Of a DNA stretch of 64,000 bases, positions 34,129 to 43,785 are shown one piece after another. Position numbers and translations under genes: made by a program. Below the pieces are notes generated by a model that saw only the letters and a list, made by a program, of their open reading frames with translations, did no database searches and had not been told where the DNA came from. This stretch comes from CAMDKS01 sp964402975 (lineage in GTDB: Bacteria > Bdellovibrionota_B > Oligoflexia > Oligoflexales > RGVZ01), in the NCBI GenBank assembly GCA_964402975.1, contig CAYOEM010000009.1, positions 1-64,000 of the forward strand, written 5' to 3'. The first letter of the stretch is position 1; each line of letters starts with the position of its first letter.

Positions 34129-35281
34129 ATTTGAGAAACCCACCAAAACCGCCCCTCGATTCAATGGGACGATTTAAATTCAGTCTTCGGCCCTCGACTT
34201 GCCCGTTTTGAAACGCACCCTGATCAAGGCGTCCGCTACCCCATGACTTCTTTGAAAGCCGCGGATAACGCGCCTCAACGTAATCTTCCAAAGATGAGCG
34301 TTCAACTTTTTGTAAAGCCGCGACGTCCTGCACTTGGTGGATTACGTCTTTGGCAATTTTTTTGTCAATGGAACCAGCCGACACGAGCTTGTCGTCAAAG
34401 CCACTGAGAACACCCAACTGATAGCTTCTGCGACGTGAGCCATGCACTTTTGTGGATTTTTTATAACTAGACCAAAGCGCGTCACACTGCTGTCGTAAAA
34501 ATTGATAAACATACTCAGCCATTAAAATATTTTCTCGCCGGCCAAGTAATTCCGCTGCTTGAAACTTGGTGCATGTAGCAGCATCAAATAGTGACGTGTG
34601 GATGACCCTGACCGAAAAATGCTCGTTTATAATCGATAAAATCTTAGCATCAACGGGATCCGTTTTTTTCTTTTTTCTGGATAAATACATACTATCCAAG
34701 GAATCGTCGGTTTTTTGTCGAAGACATTTATCTAGATTATGTTTCGCGCAGATCTCCCTTGATTTTTGCATGGCCAGGAAGGCTTCGTGCTCGTTTGTCG
34801 ACTGTGACAGAGACAGTAATTTTTCTACCCGGTCAAGCAGTCGCTGGTCTTCAGGGCTGACCACCCTCTGACGAATGCACGGGATTTGCTCGCCTGGTAG
34901 ATCGCCTGCGGCGCGCGCCGCCCACGAGGCAACACCTAACTGTTTGCATGCCCTTTTAAATGGCTCGCCATGGTCGGTACCATCCATATCTGACAAATGC
35001 TCGGAAACATATTGATGAGCCATCTCGTGTTTGAGTATTTCCACGACGACATCCCAGCTATGGTTTTCAATGAGCCGAACGCTCAACGTAATGGTTCTCA
35101 GTAATGGGTCCCATTTGCCCCAAAATCCTTGCGTATCTGACAACTGAATAACGACCGGACGCAACTTCGCGCGGTAAAACCAAGAGATGTCGTGATGCTC
35201 CCGGTAAAGCTGCTCGATCCATAAGTAGCGAACGTCTTTGATGTCTTTGGGAGTTTCCATGGCAATTATTGTTTCATACAT
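34127..35281 (-). CDS. SprT-like metallopeptidase with DUF2786 domain
   Basis: About 384 residues. The N-terminal half has a zincin-like domain with the zinc motif HEMAH in VEILKHEMAHQYVSEH, matching the SprT-type HExxH proteins. The middle carries a DUF2786-like segment (KLLSLSQSTNEHEAFLAMQKSREICAKHNLD in part). The C-terminal third is basic with a YEARYPRL-like segment and a Gly-rich end. Related fusions occur in many bacteria; their role is not known, DNA-associated proteolysis being only a guess. I place the start at ATG 35281, whose ATGTATGA overlaps the stop of the upstream acyltransferase gene; GTG 35299 is possible. Confidence 0.75.
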   Translation of the reverse strand: MYETIIAMETPKDIKDVRYLWIEQLYREHHDISWFYRAKLRPVVIQLSDTQGFWGKWDPLLRTITLSVRLIENHSWDVVVEILKHEMAHQYVSEHLSDMDGTDHGEPFKRACKQLGVASWAARAAGDLPGEQIPCIRQRVVSPEDQRLLDRVEKLLSLSQSTNEHEAFLAMQKSREICAKHNLDKCLRQKTDDSLDSMYLSRKKKKTDPVDAKILSIINEHFSVRVIHTSLFDAATCTKFQAAELLGRRENILMAEYVYQFLRQQCDALWSSYKKSTKVHGSRRRSYQLGVLSGFDDKLVSAGSIDKKIAKDVIHQVQDVAALQKVERSSLEDYVEARYPRLSKKSWGSGRLDQGAFQNGQVEGRRLNLNRPIESRGGFGGFLK

Positions 35282-36023
35282 GTTCTTTAGCTGTTTCACG
35301 CATCAGCGCTTCCATGCGTCTGACAATCTGCGCGTGAAATTTGTCCACTCTCTCTGCAAGAACCTCTGGGTCTTTGGAATTTGGCGGTGGATGAAGTGGT
35401 TCACTCAAATAATGCGTCAGCTTTACCGGTTTAGGAATGGCGGTAAAACCGAGGCCTTTGGCAAAGAACAATGGAATCCTAAGGGTCTTGTAAGCCCAAG
35501 CTGTAATATGACTCGGGGCAACGTCATACAGGTCGTCAGCGGCGGGACAAGCTGCTAGCACGACTGGGACGCCGGTTTCAATGGCCAGTTTGACGAAGCC
35601 TTTGCGCCTCTGCCAAATGATCTTATACTTTTCACTTGATGGTCTTAAGGCCTCTCGCATACCACCAGGAGCAACGACCAGAATTTCGTTTGCATTCAAC
35701 ATGGCCACAGCATTCTCTCGGGTTCCCTCACGGCTACCAAACGCTTCCATCAACTGACCTAGTCCAGGTACTTTGAAAAAAAGTCGATCAATGAGAGCGC
35801 GCGGAACCCGGTTTGAATATTCATAAATCGACGCCATAAGAAGAGCTATATCGTAGCTAGCAAGACTGTGATTTGCCGCGATGATGAATCCTGATTTTGG
35901 AATATGTTCAAGACCTACAGTGGAGTGTTCGTGATACACGCGCATTGCAGACACGATCGGAGCTATCTTCAGCAGATACTCTTTGTTGAGCGGCAGATCT
36001 TTTAGGGTTGGTTTGGCGGTCAT
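35274..36023 (-). CDS. PlsC-like lysophospholipid acyltransferase
   Basis: The 249-residue protein has the acyltransferase motif NHSLASYD (His-x4-Asp) within FIIAANHSLASYDIALLM, then the substrate-binding GSREGTRENAVAML and APGGMREALRP (EGTR-like and PEG-like blocks). It should esterify a glycerophospholipid or similar acceptor at the inner membrane, although no membrane helix is strong. This variant, with the APGGMRE block, resembles the TMEM68/DGAT-like branch rather than PlsC proper. Its end overlaps the SprT-like gene by eight bases. Substrate unknown. Confidence 0.82.
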   Translation of the reverse strand: MTAKPTLKDLPLNKEYLLKIAPIVSAMRVYHEHSTVGLEHIPKSGFIIAANHSLASYDIALLMASIYEYSNRVPRALIDRLFFKVPGLGQLMEAFGSREGTRENAVAMLNANEILVVAPGGMREALRPSSEKYKIIWQRRKGFVKLAIETGVPVVLAACPAADDLYDVAPSHITAWAYKTLRIPLFFAKGLGFTAIPKPVKLTHYLSEPLHPPPNSKDPEVLAERVDKFHAQIVRRMEALMRETAKEHV

Positions 36024-36221
36024 AAAATCTTGATTAACTATTAAGAAACGTCGCAGTCATTAAAGCCCAAACCATCTAATCCTTAGAGGAAAAATAACGG
36101 TTGAAACGGGTGGCAAGTCTATCCTAAAAACAAGGCTACGGTAAACGTCATTGATGGGCCCCGTTGACGCCTTGATATTTTAATACCCTGTTTTTATTTA
36201 TTTAATTAGGATCTGACGCTC

Positions 36222-37205
36222 ATGAAAGAATCCCGCTGGTCAGAGGAGACGAGACGCCTTGGTCTTCCCGTGCAGACTGCAGAGACGGGCAAGCGTCTTG
36301 ACGAGTACTTGGCAGCGCATTTTCCTTTTTTTAGCCGCGCAGGTTGGCAACGTGAAATCAATGAAGGCGTTGTATTAGTCAATGGGGTTCGAGCCCGAAA
36401 ATCCTCTCAACGGTTACAGCTGGGAGATGAGCTACGACGACTCCACCCGTTTGACGAGGAGCCGGCCGTTGACACCAACATGCAAATCCTTTGGTCTGAC
36501 GGCGAGTTAGCGGCACTGATGAAGCCTGCTGGCCTTCCCATGCACGAGGCGGGATATTACCGACGGCGTACTGTGGCTGGTGTTTTGCCAAATATCTTGG
36601 GCGATGGCTGGACCCCGGTTCATCGTCTTGATCGGGAGACAAGCGGCCTTTTGCTTTGCGCCAAGCGGCCCCCTGTTCGGGCACAGTTAACTGAAATGTG
36701 GACGAGGCGTGAGGTCAAGAAAACCTATTTAGGCATCACGGTAGGAGCGCCGAGTCAGGACACGTGGACAATAGATCTCTCCATAAAAGCCGAGCGAAAA
36801 TTTAGAACCAATCGAGCTGAAATCTCAGAAGACGGCGCATCGGCCGTCACAAAGTTTAGGGTGCTATCAAGGGGACTGAGATCTGCGCTCATAGAAGCCT
36901 CACCCATAACTGGAAAAACCAATCAGATTCGATTGCACGCTGCGGCGGCTGGATTTCCACTCATCGGTGACAAGTTCTACGGTTCAAACACCGAAATACT
37001 TGACCTCTACCGTGCGGAGGGAAATAGCTCGCGTGTCAAGGACCTCGCTGGATTCCCGCGACATGCATTACACGCCTGGCAGCTATCTCTCACCCATCCG
37101 CTGACACTTGAAAAACTGGAGCTTCGGTGCGATCTTCCCTCGGATCTTCTTGAACTTTGCCACGCTGAAGACATCAAACTTGACGCGGCGTTATTCAACA
37201 TTTAG
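36222..37205 (+). CDS. RluA-family pseudouridine synthase
   Basis: The 327-residue protein has an N-terminal S4 RNA-binding domain (TGKRLDEYLAAHF, WQREINEGVVLVNG) and a catalytic domain with the hallmark HRLDRETSGLLL carrying the catalytic Asp, followed by VKKTYLGITVG and TGKTNQIRLHAAAAGFPLIGD. It isomerises uridines in rRNA or tRNA; which position (RluA, RluC or RluD type) cannot be decided. Its 3' end overlaps the convergent MFS gene by 15 bases. The upstream gap of 198 bases is AT-rich (around 36150-36220) and likely holds its promoter. Confidence 0.9.
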   Translation: MKESRWSEETRRLGLPVQTAETGKRLDEYLAAHFPFFSRAGWQREINEGVVLVNGVRARKSSQRLQLGDELRRLHPFDEEPAVDTNMQILWSDGELAALMKPAGLPMHEAGYYRRRTVAGVLPNILGDGWTPVHRLDRETSGLLLCAKRPPVRAQLTEMWTRREVKKTYLGITVGAPSQDTWTIDLSIKAERKFRTNRAEISEDGASAVTKFRVLSRGLRSALIEASPITGKTNQIRLHAAAAGFPLIGDKFYGSNTEILDLYRAEGNSSRVKDLAGFPRHALHAWQLSLTHPLTLEKLELRCDLPSDLLELCHAEDIKLDAALFNI

Positions 37206-38399
37206 TGGTTTTAATTTCTTGTAGATAAAAATTAAAACCAACCCACCCAACATCGAAAAAACACCCGAAACAAATAGTGCGAATCCGAGACTAAACTTTG
37301 CCGCTATCCAGCCGGTCATCAGATTCGCTGGAATAGCTACCAATGCCAGAACCGTTTGAAATGCCCCGTAGCCCATACCACGCTTTCGCGCCGGAAGTAA
37401 ATCAGACAGCAAAGCTTTCTCAACACCTTCTGTAAGCCCATAAAAGGCACCAAAGCACACAAATCCCATAGCGAAGATATTGCGATCACCCGTCATAGCC
37501 ATTACGAAATAGCAAATTGCATAGACAAACCAACCGAGCAGGAGAAAACGTCTCCGGCCAAACCGATCTGACCACTGCCCCGCGAGCCAACCGACTACGG
37601 ATGCCATAACATTATAAAGAATGAAAAGACCGAGTATGGCTCCGAAATCAAATCCAACCTCTTTAGCTCTCAGCGCCAAAAATGCATCGGACGACGACCC
37701 AAGAGCAAAAATCATAATCGCAAAAAGGAGCGGCCTGATCTCTTGTGGGACGTGCCAGGCAAGATACGTCTTGGCGTGAGTTTGACGGGGTATATTAGGC
37801 ACCCACAAAACTAGAACCACAACCGCAAACCAGGCAAATGGTATAGATGTCAACAGCATGCGCTGAAAGAGATCCGACGACATATCACTTGAGCCGATAC
37901 CCATAATAATGGCTATTGATAAGCCACTCACTGCGCCAATAGTATCGAGACTGCGAGCAATGCCAAAGGCACGACCTACATTTTTTCGGTGCGAGTCATC
38001 GGCGATAAGTGCATCTCTTGGCGCGGTCCTAACACCTTTTCCAATCCTATCCAGCACGCGTGCTGCCGCTAACAAAGGCACAACACTGGTAAAAAACATC
38101 AAGGTGCGCCCTACAGCTGACAAACTATATCCCAGAGTCACAAGAGGCTTTCTTGAGGGCATGCGGTCACTAAGCCATCCAGAAAACGCGGTGACAAGAA
38201 TTGTCGTCGTTTCTGCAACACCTTCAATTAGACCCAGTATGGTTGGATTAACCCCTAAACTAGCGGATAAGAATAACGGCAGAGATCTAGTCAAAATTTC
38301 GCTTGAGCAGTCGTTTAAAAAAGACACAATCCCAAAGCGAACCGGCAGGGATGGTTTCAAAGTCTTTTTTTGTTCAATAATTGGTTGATTATTTGCCAA
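37191..38399 (-). CDS. Major facilitator superfamily transporter
   Basis: The 402-residue protein has twelve predicted helices. MFS signature loops are visible: GWLSDRMPSRKPLV between helices 2 and 3, and GQWSDRFGRRRFLLLGW in the second half, with a RIGKGVRTAPRDALI segment typical of the bacterial branch of multidrug-like exporters. The last gene feature, FIYKKLKPLN, is cytoplasmic. The substrate cannot be predicted from sequence alone. It is convergent with the pseudouridine synthase and divergent from the putative antiporter. Confidence 0.85.
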   Translation of the reverse strand: MANNQPIIEQKKTLKPSLPVRFGIVSFLNDCSSEILTRSLPLFLSASLGVNPTILGLIEGVAETTTILVTAFSGWLSDRMPSRKPLVTLGYSLSAVGRTLMFFTSVVPLLAAARVLDRIGKGVRTAPRDALIADDSHRKNVGRAFGIARSLDTIGAVSGLSIAIIMGIGSSDMSSDLFQRMLLTSIPFAWFAVVVLVLWVPNIPRQTHAKTYLAWHVPQEIRPLLFAIMIFALGSSSDAFLALRAKEVGFDFGAILGLFILYNVMASVVGWLAGQWSDRFGRRRFLLLGWFVYAICYFVMAMTGDRNIFAMGFVCFGAFYGLTEGVEKALLSDLLPARKRGMGYGAFQTVLALVAIPANLMTGWIAAKFSLGFALFVSGVFSMLGGLVLIFIYKKLKPLNVE

Positions 38400-38607
38400 T
38401 GATCTAGCCCCTCAAACCCAAAGATTTGCCCAGAGCAGTCTACTAAAAACCAGAAATCACGGCTCTTGAATTAAGAGACTTTCCAAAAGTAATTTTCGGG
38501 CTGACCGCGACTTGGAACTCCCGACAAAGTGAGACTTTTGTGCTATGCTTACAAGTCAACTAGCATCCTAATTTTATTGGCTAAAATACCGCAGTGAGGG
38601 CCACTTC

Positions 38608-39879
38608 ATGATATCTGAAATCCGAATTGAACATGTCGCCACATTTTGCTTTCTGTCTGCCGTTGTCCATACGTTCTTCACGAGATGGTTTGCTGATTTG
38701 GCGCGAAGGTTTAGAGAAGGCTCCCTTATGGAAAATCTACTGCACTACTTGGCAGAGATCGAGGTTGTCTTTGGCTTGTGGGCTATTCCTTTTCTTGGAT
38801 TTCTCATCATGAAGCAAGACTTGGACGCAGGTGTTCGATACCTAGAAAGTGTCAATTTTACAGAACCGGTATTTGTATTTGTCATCATGACCATGGCAGC
38901 TACTAAACCTGTCATGCATTTTTGCGAAACGACGGTTGGATCACTCGCGAGGTTTATGCCAAGATCCATGCAAAGTTCGGCCTTTTTTATTTTCTCGCTA
39001 ACGCTTGCTCCTCTGCTTGGATCCTTCATAACAGAACCGGCAGCCATGGTGGTCGCCGCCTTATTACTAAAACCGCTTATTTTCACGCGTCAAACAAGTT
39101 CTTTTTTACGTTACAGCACACTTGCAGTTCTTTTGGTTAACATCAGTATTGGCGGAACTTTGACTCACTTCGCAGCTCCACCCGTCATCATGGTCGCCCA
39201 GAAATGGAATTGGGATTTGTGGTTTATGCTTGAAAACTTTGGATGGAAGAGTGCGATAGCGGTCTGCGTCAACACACTCGGTCTATACATACTTAATTTG
39301 TCGGAAATTCGTTCAAAGACGATTCATCAGGGCCAATCTAGCGGCCATATTCCTTTTTGGATGTTCTTTAGTCACATACTGTTTATCGCTCTGGTCGTGA
39401 AATACCACTCGAGCATGGCGTTTTTTATCCCCCTATTTTTGCTATTTCTTGGCTGGACTGACGTTACCCGTGAATACCAGGAGCCACTTAAACTTCGAGA
39501 AGGTCTACTTGTAGGGTTTTTCTTGGGCGGGCTGGTGACTCTTGGACAGCTGCAGCGTTGGTGGATCGAACCAATTGTAAGCTCGCTCGGCCCGCTACAC
39601 CTTTACCTAGGCGCTACCGCTTTAACTGCCATAACGGACAACGCTGCCTTGACCTACCTGGGCACACTTGTGCCAGGACTCAGCGATGTATCCCGCTACG
39701 TTTTAGTCGCCGGGGCCGTGGCTGGCGGCGGCTTAACGGTTATCGCAAATGCGCCAAATCCGATTGCTCTTGGTCTCTTAAAGGATGCTTTTCCAGAAAA
39801 AACCGTCCATCCTTTTATACTCCTCTTGGCTGCCATCATTCCAACGGTTGTCGCCTGCTTGGCTTACTGGTACCTTTAG
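38608..39879 (+). CDS. Putative Na+/H+ antiporter (NhaD/ArsB-like)
   Basis: The 423-residue polytopic protein has about twelve membrane segments and matches the putative Na+/H+ antiporter family of the ion-transporter superfamily. Typical parts are TEPAAMVVAALLLKP, GGTLTHFAAPPVIMVAQKW, DNAALTYLGTLVPGL and the C-terminal GGGLTVIANAPNPIALGLL, two halves with the repeated Asn/Pro-rich re-entrant loops. It would exchange cations across the inner membrane; the specificity is a family inference. It starts at ATG 38608 and is followed by an SDR gene in the same direction after 30 bases. Confidence 0.8.
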   Translation: MISEIRIEHVATFCFLSAVVHTFFTRWFADLARRFREGSLMENLLHYLAEIEVVFGLWAIPFLGFLIMKQDLDAGVRYLESVNFTEPVFVFVIMTMAATKPVMHFCETTVGSLARFMPRSMQSSAFFIFSLTLAPLLGSFITEPAAMVVAALLLKPLIFTRQTSSFLRYSTLAVLLVNISIGGTLTHFAAPPVIMVAQKWNWDLWFMLENFGWKSAIAVCVNTLGLYILNLSEIRSKTIHQGQSSGHIPFWMFFSHILFIALVVKYHSSMAFFIPLFLLFLGWTDVTREYQEPLKLREGLLVGFFLGGLVTLGQLQRWWIEPIVSSLGPLHLYLGATALTAITDNAALTYLGTLVPGLSDVSRYVLVAGAVAGGGLTVIANAPNPIALGLLKDAFPEKTVHPFILLLAAIIPTVVACLAYWYL

Positions 39880-39909
39880 CCATAAATAACTCAAAACTAG
39901 GTTTGATCC

Positions 39910-40701
39910 ATGAATTTAAAAGGCAAAAAAGCTCTGGTTTGTGCTGCAAGTAAAGGCCTTGGCCTAGCAACTGCCACGAAACTTCACGCGGCTGGCTGTG
40001 ACATTCTAATTTGCTCGCGCAATACCGCTGATCTTGAGGCGGCAGCAAAAACACTCGCTAAGACGCATCCTGACAAAAAACCTCCAAAGTTCCTGCCGAT
40101 CGATCTATCAAAACCAGACAATATTGCCTCATTTGCCAAGGATGCGAACACGGCCTTAGGCGGCATCGATATTCTAGTCAATAATGTCGGAGGACCACCT
40201 CCATCATCTGCAGTGGCCACCTCCGTCGAAGACTGGCAAACCGGCTTTAATCAGATTTTTCTAAGTTCTGTGCTGCTAACCCAAGCGATTATTCCGGGCA
40301 TGAAAGATAGGCGTTTTGGGCGCATCATTACGATTACGTCCTTGTCGGTATTTGAGCCCATTGACCATTTAGTAGTTTCGACATCTATGCGAACTGCGGT
40401 CACAGCATACATGAAAACACTCAGCAAAGAAGTCGCTTCGTTTGGAATCACGGCGAATACGGTGCTCCCTGGCGTGATTCAGACTGACCGCATCATGAAC
40501 CTTCGCAAGGCGAAAGCGGCGCGGGATGGTACAACCCTCGAATCAGAAATTGATAAGACCATTAAAAGCATTCCGGCCGGAAGGCTTGGCAAACCAGAAG
40601 AGCTCGCTGAGCTTGTGACATTTCTTGCAAGTGATGGTGCCAGCTATATTACAGGCGCTAATATTCCGGTAGATGGTGGTATGCGGCATTCTTGGATATA
40701 A
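39910..40701 (+). CDS. SDR-family protein, catalytic Tyr replaced
   Basis: The 263-residue Rossmann protein has a glycine-rich NAD(P) motif (CAASKGLGLATATKL) and NNVGG, and ends with DGGM. In classical SDRs a Ser, a YxxxK and an Asn form the active site. Here the Ser region is fine (ITSLS), but the YxxxK position reads SxxxR (Ser157, Arg161 in VVSTSMRTAVTAY). Such substitutions are known in a BKR-like SDR subgroup whose chemistry is not settled. The gene ends one base before the convergent LigB-type alpha subunit gene. Whether it acts on the dioxygenase product is only suggested by position. Confidence 0.85.
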   Translation: MNLKGKKALVCAASKGLGLATATKLHAAGCDILICSRNTADLEAAAKTLAKTHPDKKPPKFLPIDLSKPDNIASFAKDANTALGGIDILVNNVGGPPPSSAVATSVEDWQTGFNQIFLSSVLLTQAIIPGMKDRRFGRIITITSLSVFEPIDHLVVSTSMRTAVTAYMKTLSKEVASFGITANTVLPGVIQTDRIMNLRKAKAARDGTTLESEIDKTIKSIPAGRLGKPEELAELVTFLASDGASYITGANIPVDGGMRHSWI

Positions 40702-41520
40702 TCAGCCGCCCAGCATAACAGCAGCACCTGTGCCGTAAATTGCGCCGTAGGCTTTTGTCATGAGTCGCCGACCAGGTCGACATGCTCCTGCACCCTCGAG
40801 GAATGCAAGAGCCTTTAGCCCCATGTCAGCTTTTGTGCAGCGCGTATACTCATCACGCATTGCTGCCACATTCTGCCAAAGACCATCATTCATAGATGCT
40901 AGCAATTTTTGATTCCATTGGTCGTCAATCGGGTCTCGAATGGCATCCGACTTATAATCGATGCTATCAGTAAAATATCGCCCCGAAAGTCCAGATACCG
41001 CGACGATGGCCGTTTTGCCATCTAGCTTCATAGCAGCATCCGCGGCGAGTGCTCCAATTTTTACGGTCTCTAAGTAATCAGAATAGACGCAACAACTATA
41101 CATCGCCGTCTTTAGGCCGGAGTTGTTGAGTAACGTATTTGCGACAATAGTGCCTGTATCAATCGGAAAACCCTCGTAATCGACTGCCCGCACTTGAAAG
41201 CCAGCCTGGCGAGAATTTAAGATCAAATTTTCGACGAGACCAGAATCAATCTCAAAATCAAATTTCAAAGAGGCAATGTCATACCAATTTTCATCGACAT
41301 GTAGCCCGGAGACCCTTGGTCTTGCCTGAACGGACTGACCCAAGACGGAAAGCCACTGGGTTGAGTAGAAAAGGATACGCGAGACCCCTTGACGCTTGAA
41401 CTCGCTGCCAAGATCACGGCACGCCTGAGCCAGCTTGCCGTAGCCCTCATTGAGATCTGGCCTCAGTAAATGCGGCAATCCAGGAACCCACGCGTAAGTG
41501 ATTTTATCGTACGACTTCAT
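40702..41520 (-). CDS. LigB-type extradiol dioxygenase, non-catalytic subunit
   Basis: The 272-residue protein belongs to the LigB/AmnA fold of class III extradiol dioxygenases but lacks metal ligands: the metal motif HPPH of its partner is VPGLPH here, and HSPHW is replaced by YSTQW. It resembles the alpha subunit of 2-aminophenol 1,6-dioxygenase, which pairs with a catalytic beta subunit. The start ATG at 41520 overlaps the stop of the beta gene by four bases (ATGA), as expected for a heterodimer. The C-terminal third is rich in Gly and Cys near its end (GAGACRPGR). The real ring-cleavage substrate is unknown. Confidence 0.8.
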   Translation of the reverse strand: MKSYDKITYAWVPGLPHLLRPDLNEGYGKLAQACRDLGSEFKRQGVSRILFYSTQWLSVLGQSVQARPRVSGLHVDENWYDIASLKFDFEIDSGLVENLILNSRQAGFQVRAVDYEGFPIDTGTIVANTLLNNSGLKTAMYSCCVYSDYLETVKIGALAADAAMKLDGKTAIVAVSGLSGRYFTDSIDYKSDAIRDPIDDQWNQKLLASMNDGLWQNVAAMRDEYTRCTKADMGLKALAFLEGAGACRPGRRLMTKAYGAIYGTGAAVMLGG

Positions 41521-42425
41521 GGCGTTGCCTCAAGATCCCACTCCATGACAGCATTACCCGTTCCAATAACAGATCCATAGCCATGAAACTGTGCGCCGGT
41601 CTTTGGCATTCCCATGGCCGATAGCATCCAGGTAAGACTTCCTGCCTTTACTTCGGCGAAGGTTTCTTTCATATAAGTCGGTAAGCATTCAAAATAACTC
41701 TTCAAGTCTCCGTGGCGAAGCATGTTGATGACTTTCATATCCCACTCATACTGGACTTGAGAAAAAATATGCTCTCGCGACATATCTTCCGGAAGCTCCG
41801 GATTAGGCTCTTTAGAAAAATGAAGATGAGACAGCGTGTTACTTGCTGCCAAAATAGCTCTTCGCCCAGTTTTCTCAACGGCTCGGCGCGTGGCTTCCCC
41901 TAACCGCAGCATTTGATCCTGGGCAACGTCATCGTCATAAAAGTAGGGGCTATTGTTGGCAGAGATCCCGACAACTGGAATATCCCAATCAGGATTCATC
42001 ATATGAAGGGTCACGATCGTTCCATAATCGACTCTAAAATCTACCTTTTCCATCTTCTGCATGGTGAGACCACTAGCTCGGCCCTCGTCATAAATGGCCC
42101 GCGACAACTCACAATCCACAGTCAGATCAAATTCATAACGGAACAGATGTGGGAAAATTGGATCAACTGATAGACCTTTAAGTCTAGGAACGCACAACAC
42201 GTGATGGCCGACGACTGTCTGCCAATGGGGCGAATGAACGATTATAACGTCTGGTTTTTTTTGCTTTAGACTTGTGCGACAGGCCTGGTAGGCATGCCTT
42301 AAGGTTTCCCAGCCGCCGCGAGATTTGGGGGCATTCTGCTTTGGATTTTCTGCATAGACCAGGTGAGGTGGATGGGGCGCCAACCATCCACTTAGTATTT
42401 TTCCAGCTTTGTTTGAAGCAGGCAT
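41517..42425 (-). CDS. LigB-type extradiol dioxygenase, catalytic subunit
   Basis: The 302-residue protein is the probable active partner of the preceding subunit. It has LAPHPPHLVYAEN (His18 and His21) and IIVHSPHWQTV (His64 and His67), where class III extradiol dioxygenases place their Fe(II) ligands, plus a Glu in the C-terminal part. Other conserved stretches are FRVDYGTIVTLHMM and SNTLSHLHFS. Closest known relatives in type are AmnB of 2-aminophenol 1,6-dioxygenase and other ring-cleaving enzymes. No other genes of a meta-cleavage pathway are nearby, so the substrate is open. Confidence 0.85.
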   Translation of the reverse strand: MPASNKAGKILSGWLAPHPPHLVYAENPKQNAPKSRGGWETLRHAYQACRTSLKQKKPDVIIVHSPHWQTVVGHHVLCVPRLKGLSVDPIFPHLFRYEFDLTVDCELSRAIYDEGRASGLTMQKMEKVDFRVDYGTIVTLHMMNPDWDIPVVGISANNSPYFYDDDVAQDQMLRLGEATRRAVEKTGRRAILAASNTLSHLHFSKEPNPELPEDMSREHIFSQVQYEWDMKVINMLRHGDLKSYFECLPTYMKETFAEVKAGSLTWMLSAMGMPKTGAQFHGYGSVIGTGNAVMEWDLEATP

Positions 42426-42529
42426 GAACCACTTAACCCTTCCAACTGATTTGCTAATCAGCCCGATGGATTATAGACAGTCAAAGTCTTTACGGCAAAG
42501 GCATTTTGGCCTGTGAGGATCGATTTATA

Positions 42530-43762
42530 TTAGGGACACACCTTTGGTTTATTCACCTTAGTAGGATCAACGCCTTGACTGATCGTAGCAAAACTCGTGC
42601 ATAGACTAGGACAATTGGCGGTGTTTATAGTCGGGCATGCCGTTTCAATCTGCTTGCCAAGTGAATTCGCATAGGCTTGAGTAATTTGTCCAGACAGGGC
42701 CTGAGTCTGTTTGGTCGTCGGATCACCGGTCGTAGGAAGACTTGAAGCTGTGTTCTGAAGATTTGTCAGTTGGGTCGTGATCACAGATGTCACCGACGAG
42801 GGGACACCAGCCGCCTCAAACGATTTGCTGACTATGATTAGCCCGTTTAGAGCCAAAGCGATTTGTGATTTAGGGTTGCCCGTATCGAACACCTTTCCAA
42901 CCACATCGGCAAAATCTACGGCCGCCAAAGCAAGATTTTTAATGCCGTCCGTTGAGCGTGTATCAACGGCAGACATCTTCGTTGAAATGGTCTGAACCCC
43001 AGTGCGAGTTTCACCTGAGGTAACCCCGTCAATCAGGACACCCTGCTGAAACACTAAAGCTTCTACAAGATGCAAAAGCGCAAACGAAATGTGCGCTTTT
43101 GGACTACTAAAAGACGTTTTTGTGCGATCCGGACAGATGCTAGCATTTCTGTGTCTTTCATCAACCGACGCCGCCAACATGGCCCGGTCTACAAATGGGC
43201 ACAATGCGCGAATGCCCTTGTCAAGCGCCCCCAAGACACCAACTTTGGATCTCAGATTATCATTGACTTCATTTGGAATATAAACCGACGGGACATCGAT
43301 CGCTTTCAGCCCGGTGTAAGATGTGACATTCGCGCCGAGTGCGTCTTTGTCATCATTGGTTAGACTGAGCAACAAACAACTCATTTCGGTCAGTACGCTA
43401 CTTGCACTTTGATTATTCCCGGATGAGCTTTTACATTTACTGGTCGTGGAGCCACTCGATGAGGATTTTGAGGAGAGAGTTGAAAGTTTGCCGACGAGCT
43501 GGAAAATGTCGATTCCCGCCTTGCTGAGATAAATATTGCCGAGCAAGACGCCCGCATCACCATTATTTTGAGCGCGTCCATATGCCTTATTTGCAAACTC
43601 CTCTGCCTGAGAAAAATCGCCGTCGTCATAGGCAAACTGAGCTCTTTGCAAGAGACTTGAGTATGATTCGTCCTCCATGCCAAATAGCTTGTTGACGTTT
43701 GCGCTGCCACATGAATTTAGCAAAGTACAAGCTACTAATAATGACATTCCAAGTTCACGCAT
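42530..43762 (-). CDS. Lipoprotein of unknown function with N-terminal TPR-like repeat
   Basis: The 410-residue protein has a lipoprotein signal with LNSC lipobox (about residues 15-18). After it comes a TPR-like pair (LLQRAQFAYDDGDFSQAEEFANKAYGRAQ and GVLLGNIYLSKAG), a low-complexity Ser/Lys stretch (about 95-125) and a long region of unrecognised helical character. Several Cys residues occur in the C-terminal part (CPTINTANCPSLC, and a final CP). It follows the ftsB-like gene by 23 bases in the minus-strand run. Probably outer-membrane or periplasm-facing; function unknown. Confidence 0.6.
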   Translation of the reverse strand: MRELGMSLLVACTLLNSCGSANVNKLFGMEDESYSSLLQRAQFAYDDGDFSQAEEFANKAYGRAQNNGDAGVLLGNIYLSKAGIDIFQLVGKLSTLSSKSSSSGSTTSKCKSSSGNNQSASSVLTEMSCLLLSLTNDDKDALGANVTSYTGLKAIDVPSVYIPNEVNDNLRSKVGVLGALDKGIRALCPFVDRAMLAASVDERHRNASICPDRTKTSFSSPKAHISFALLHLVEALVFQQGVLIDGVTSGETRTGVQTISTKMSAVDTRSTDGIKNLALAAVDFADVVGKVFDTGNPKSQIALALNGLIIVSKSFEAAGVPSSVTSVITTQLTNLQNTASSLPTTGDPTTKQTQALSGQITQAYANSLGKQIETACPTINTANCPSLCTSFATISQGVDPTKVNKPKVCP

Positions 43763-43785
43763 ACTGGCTTCTCCCCAAGCTGGTT

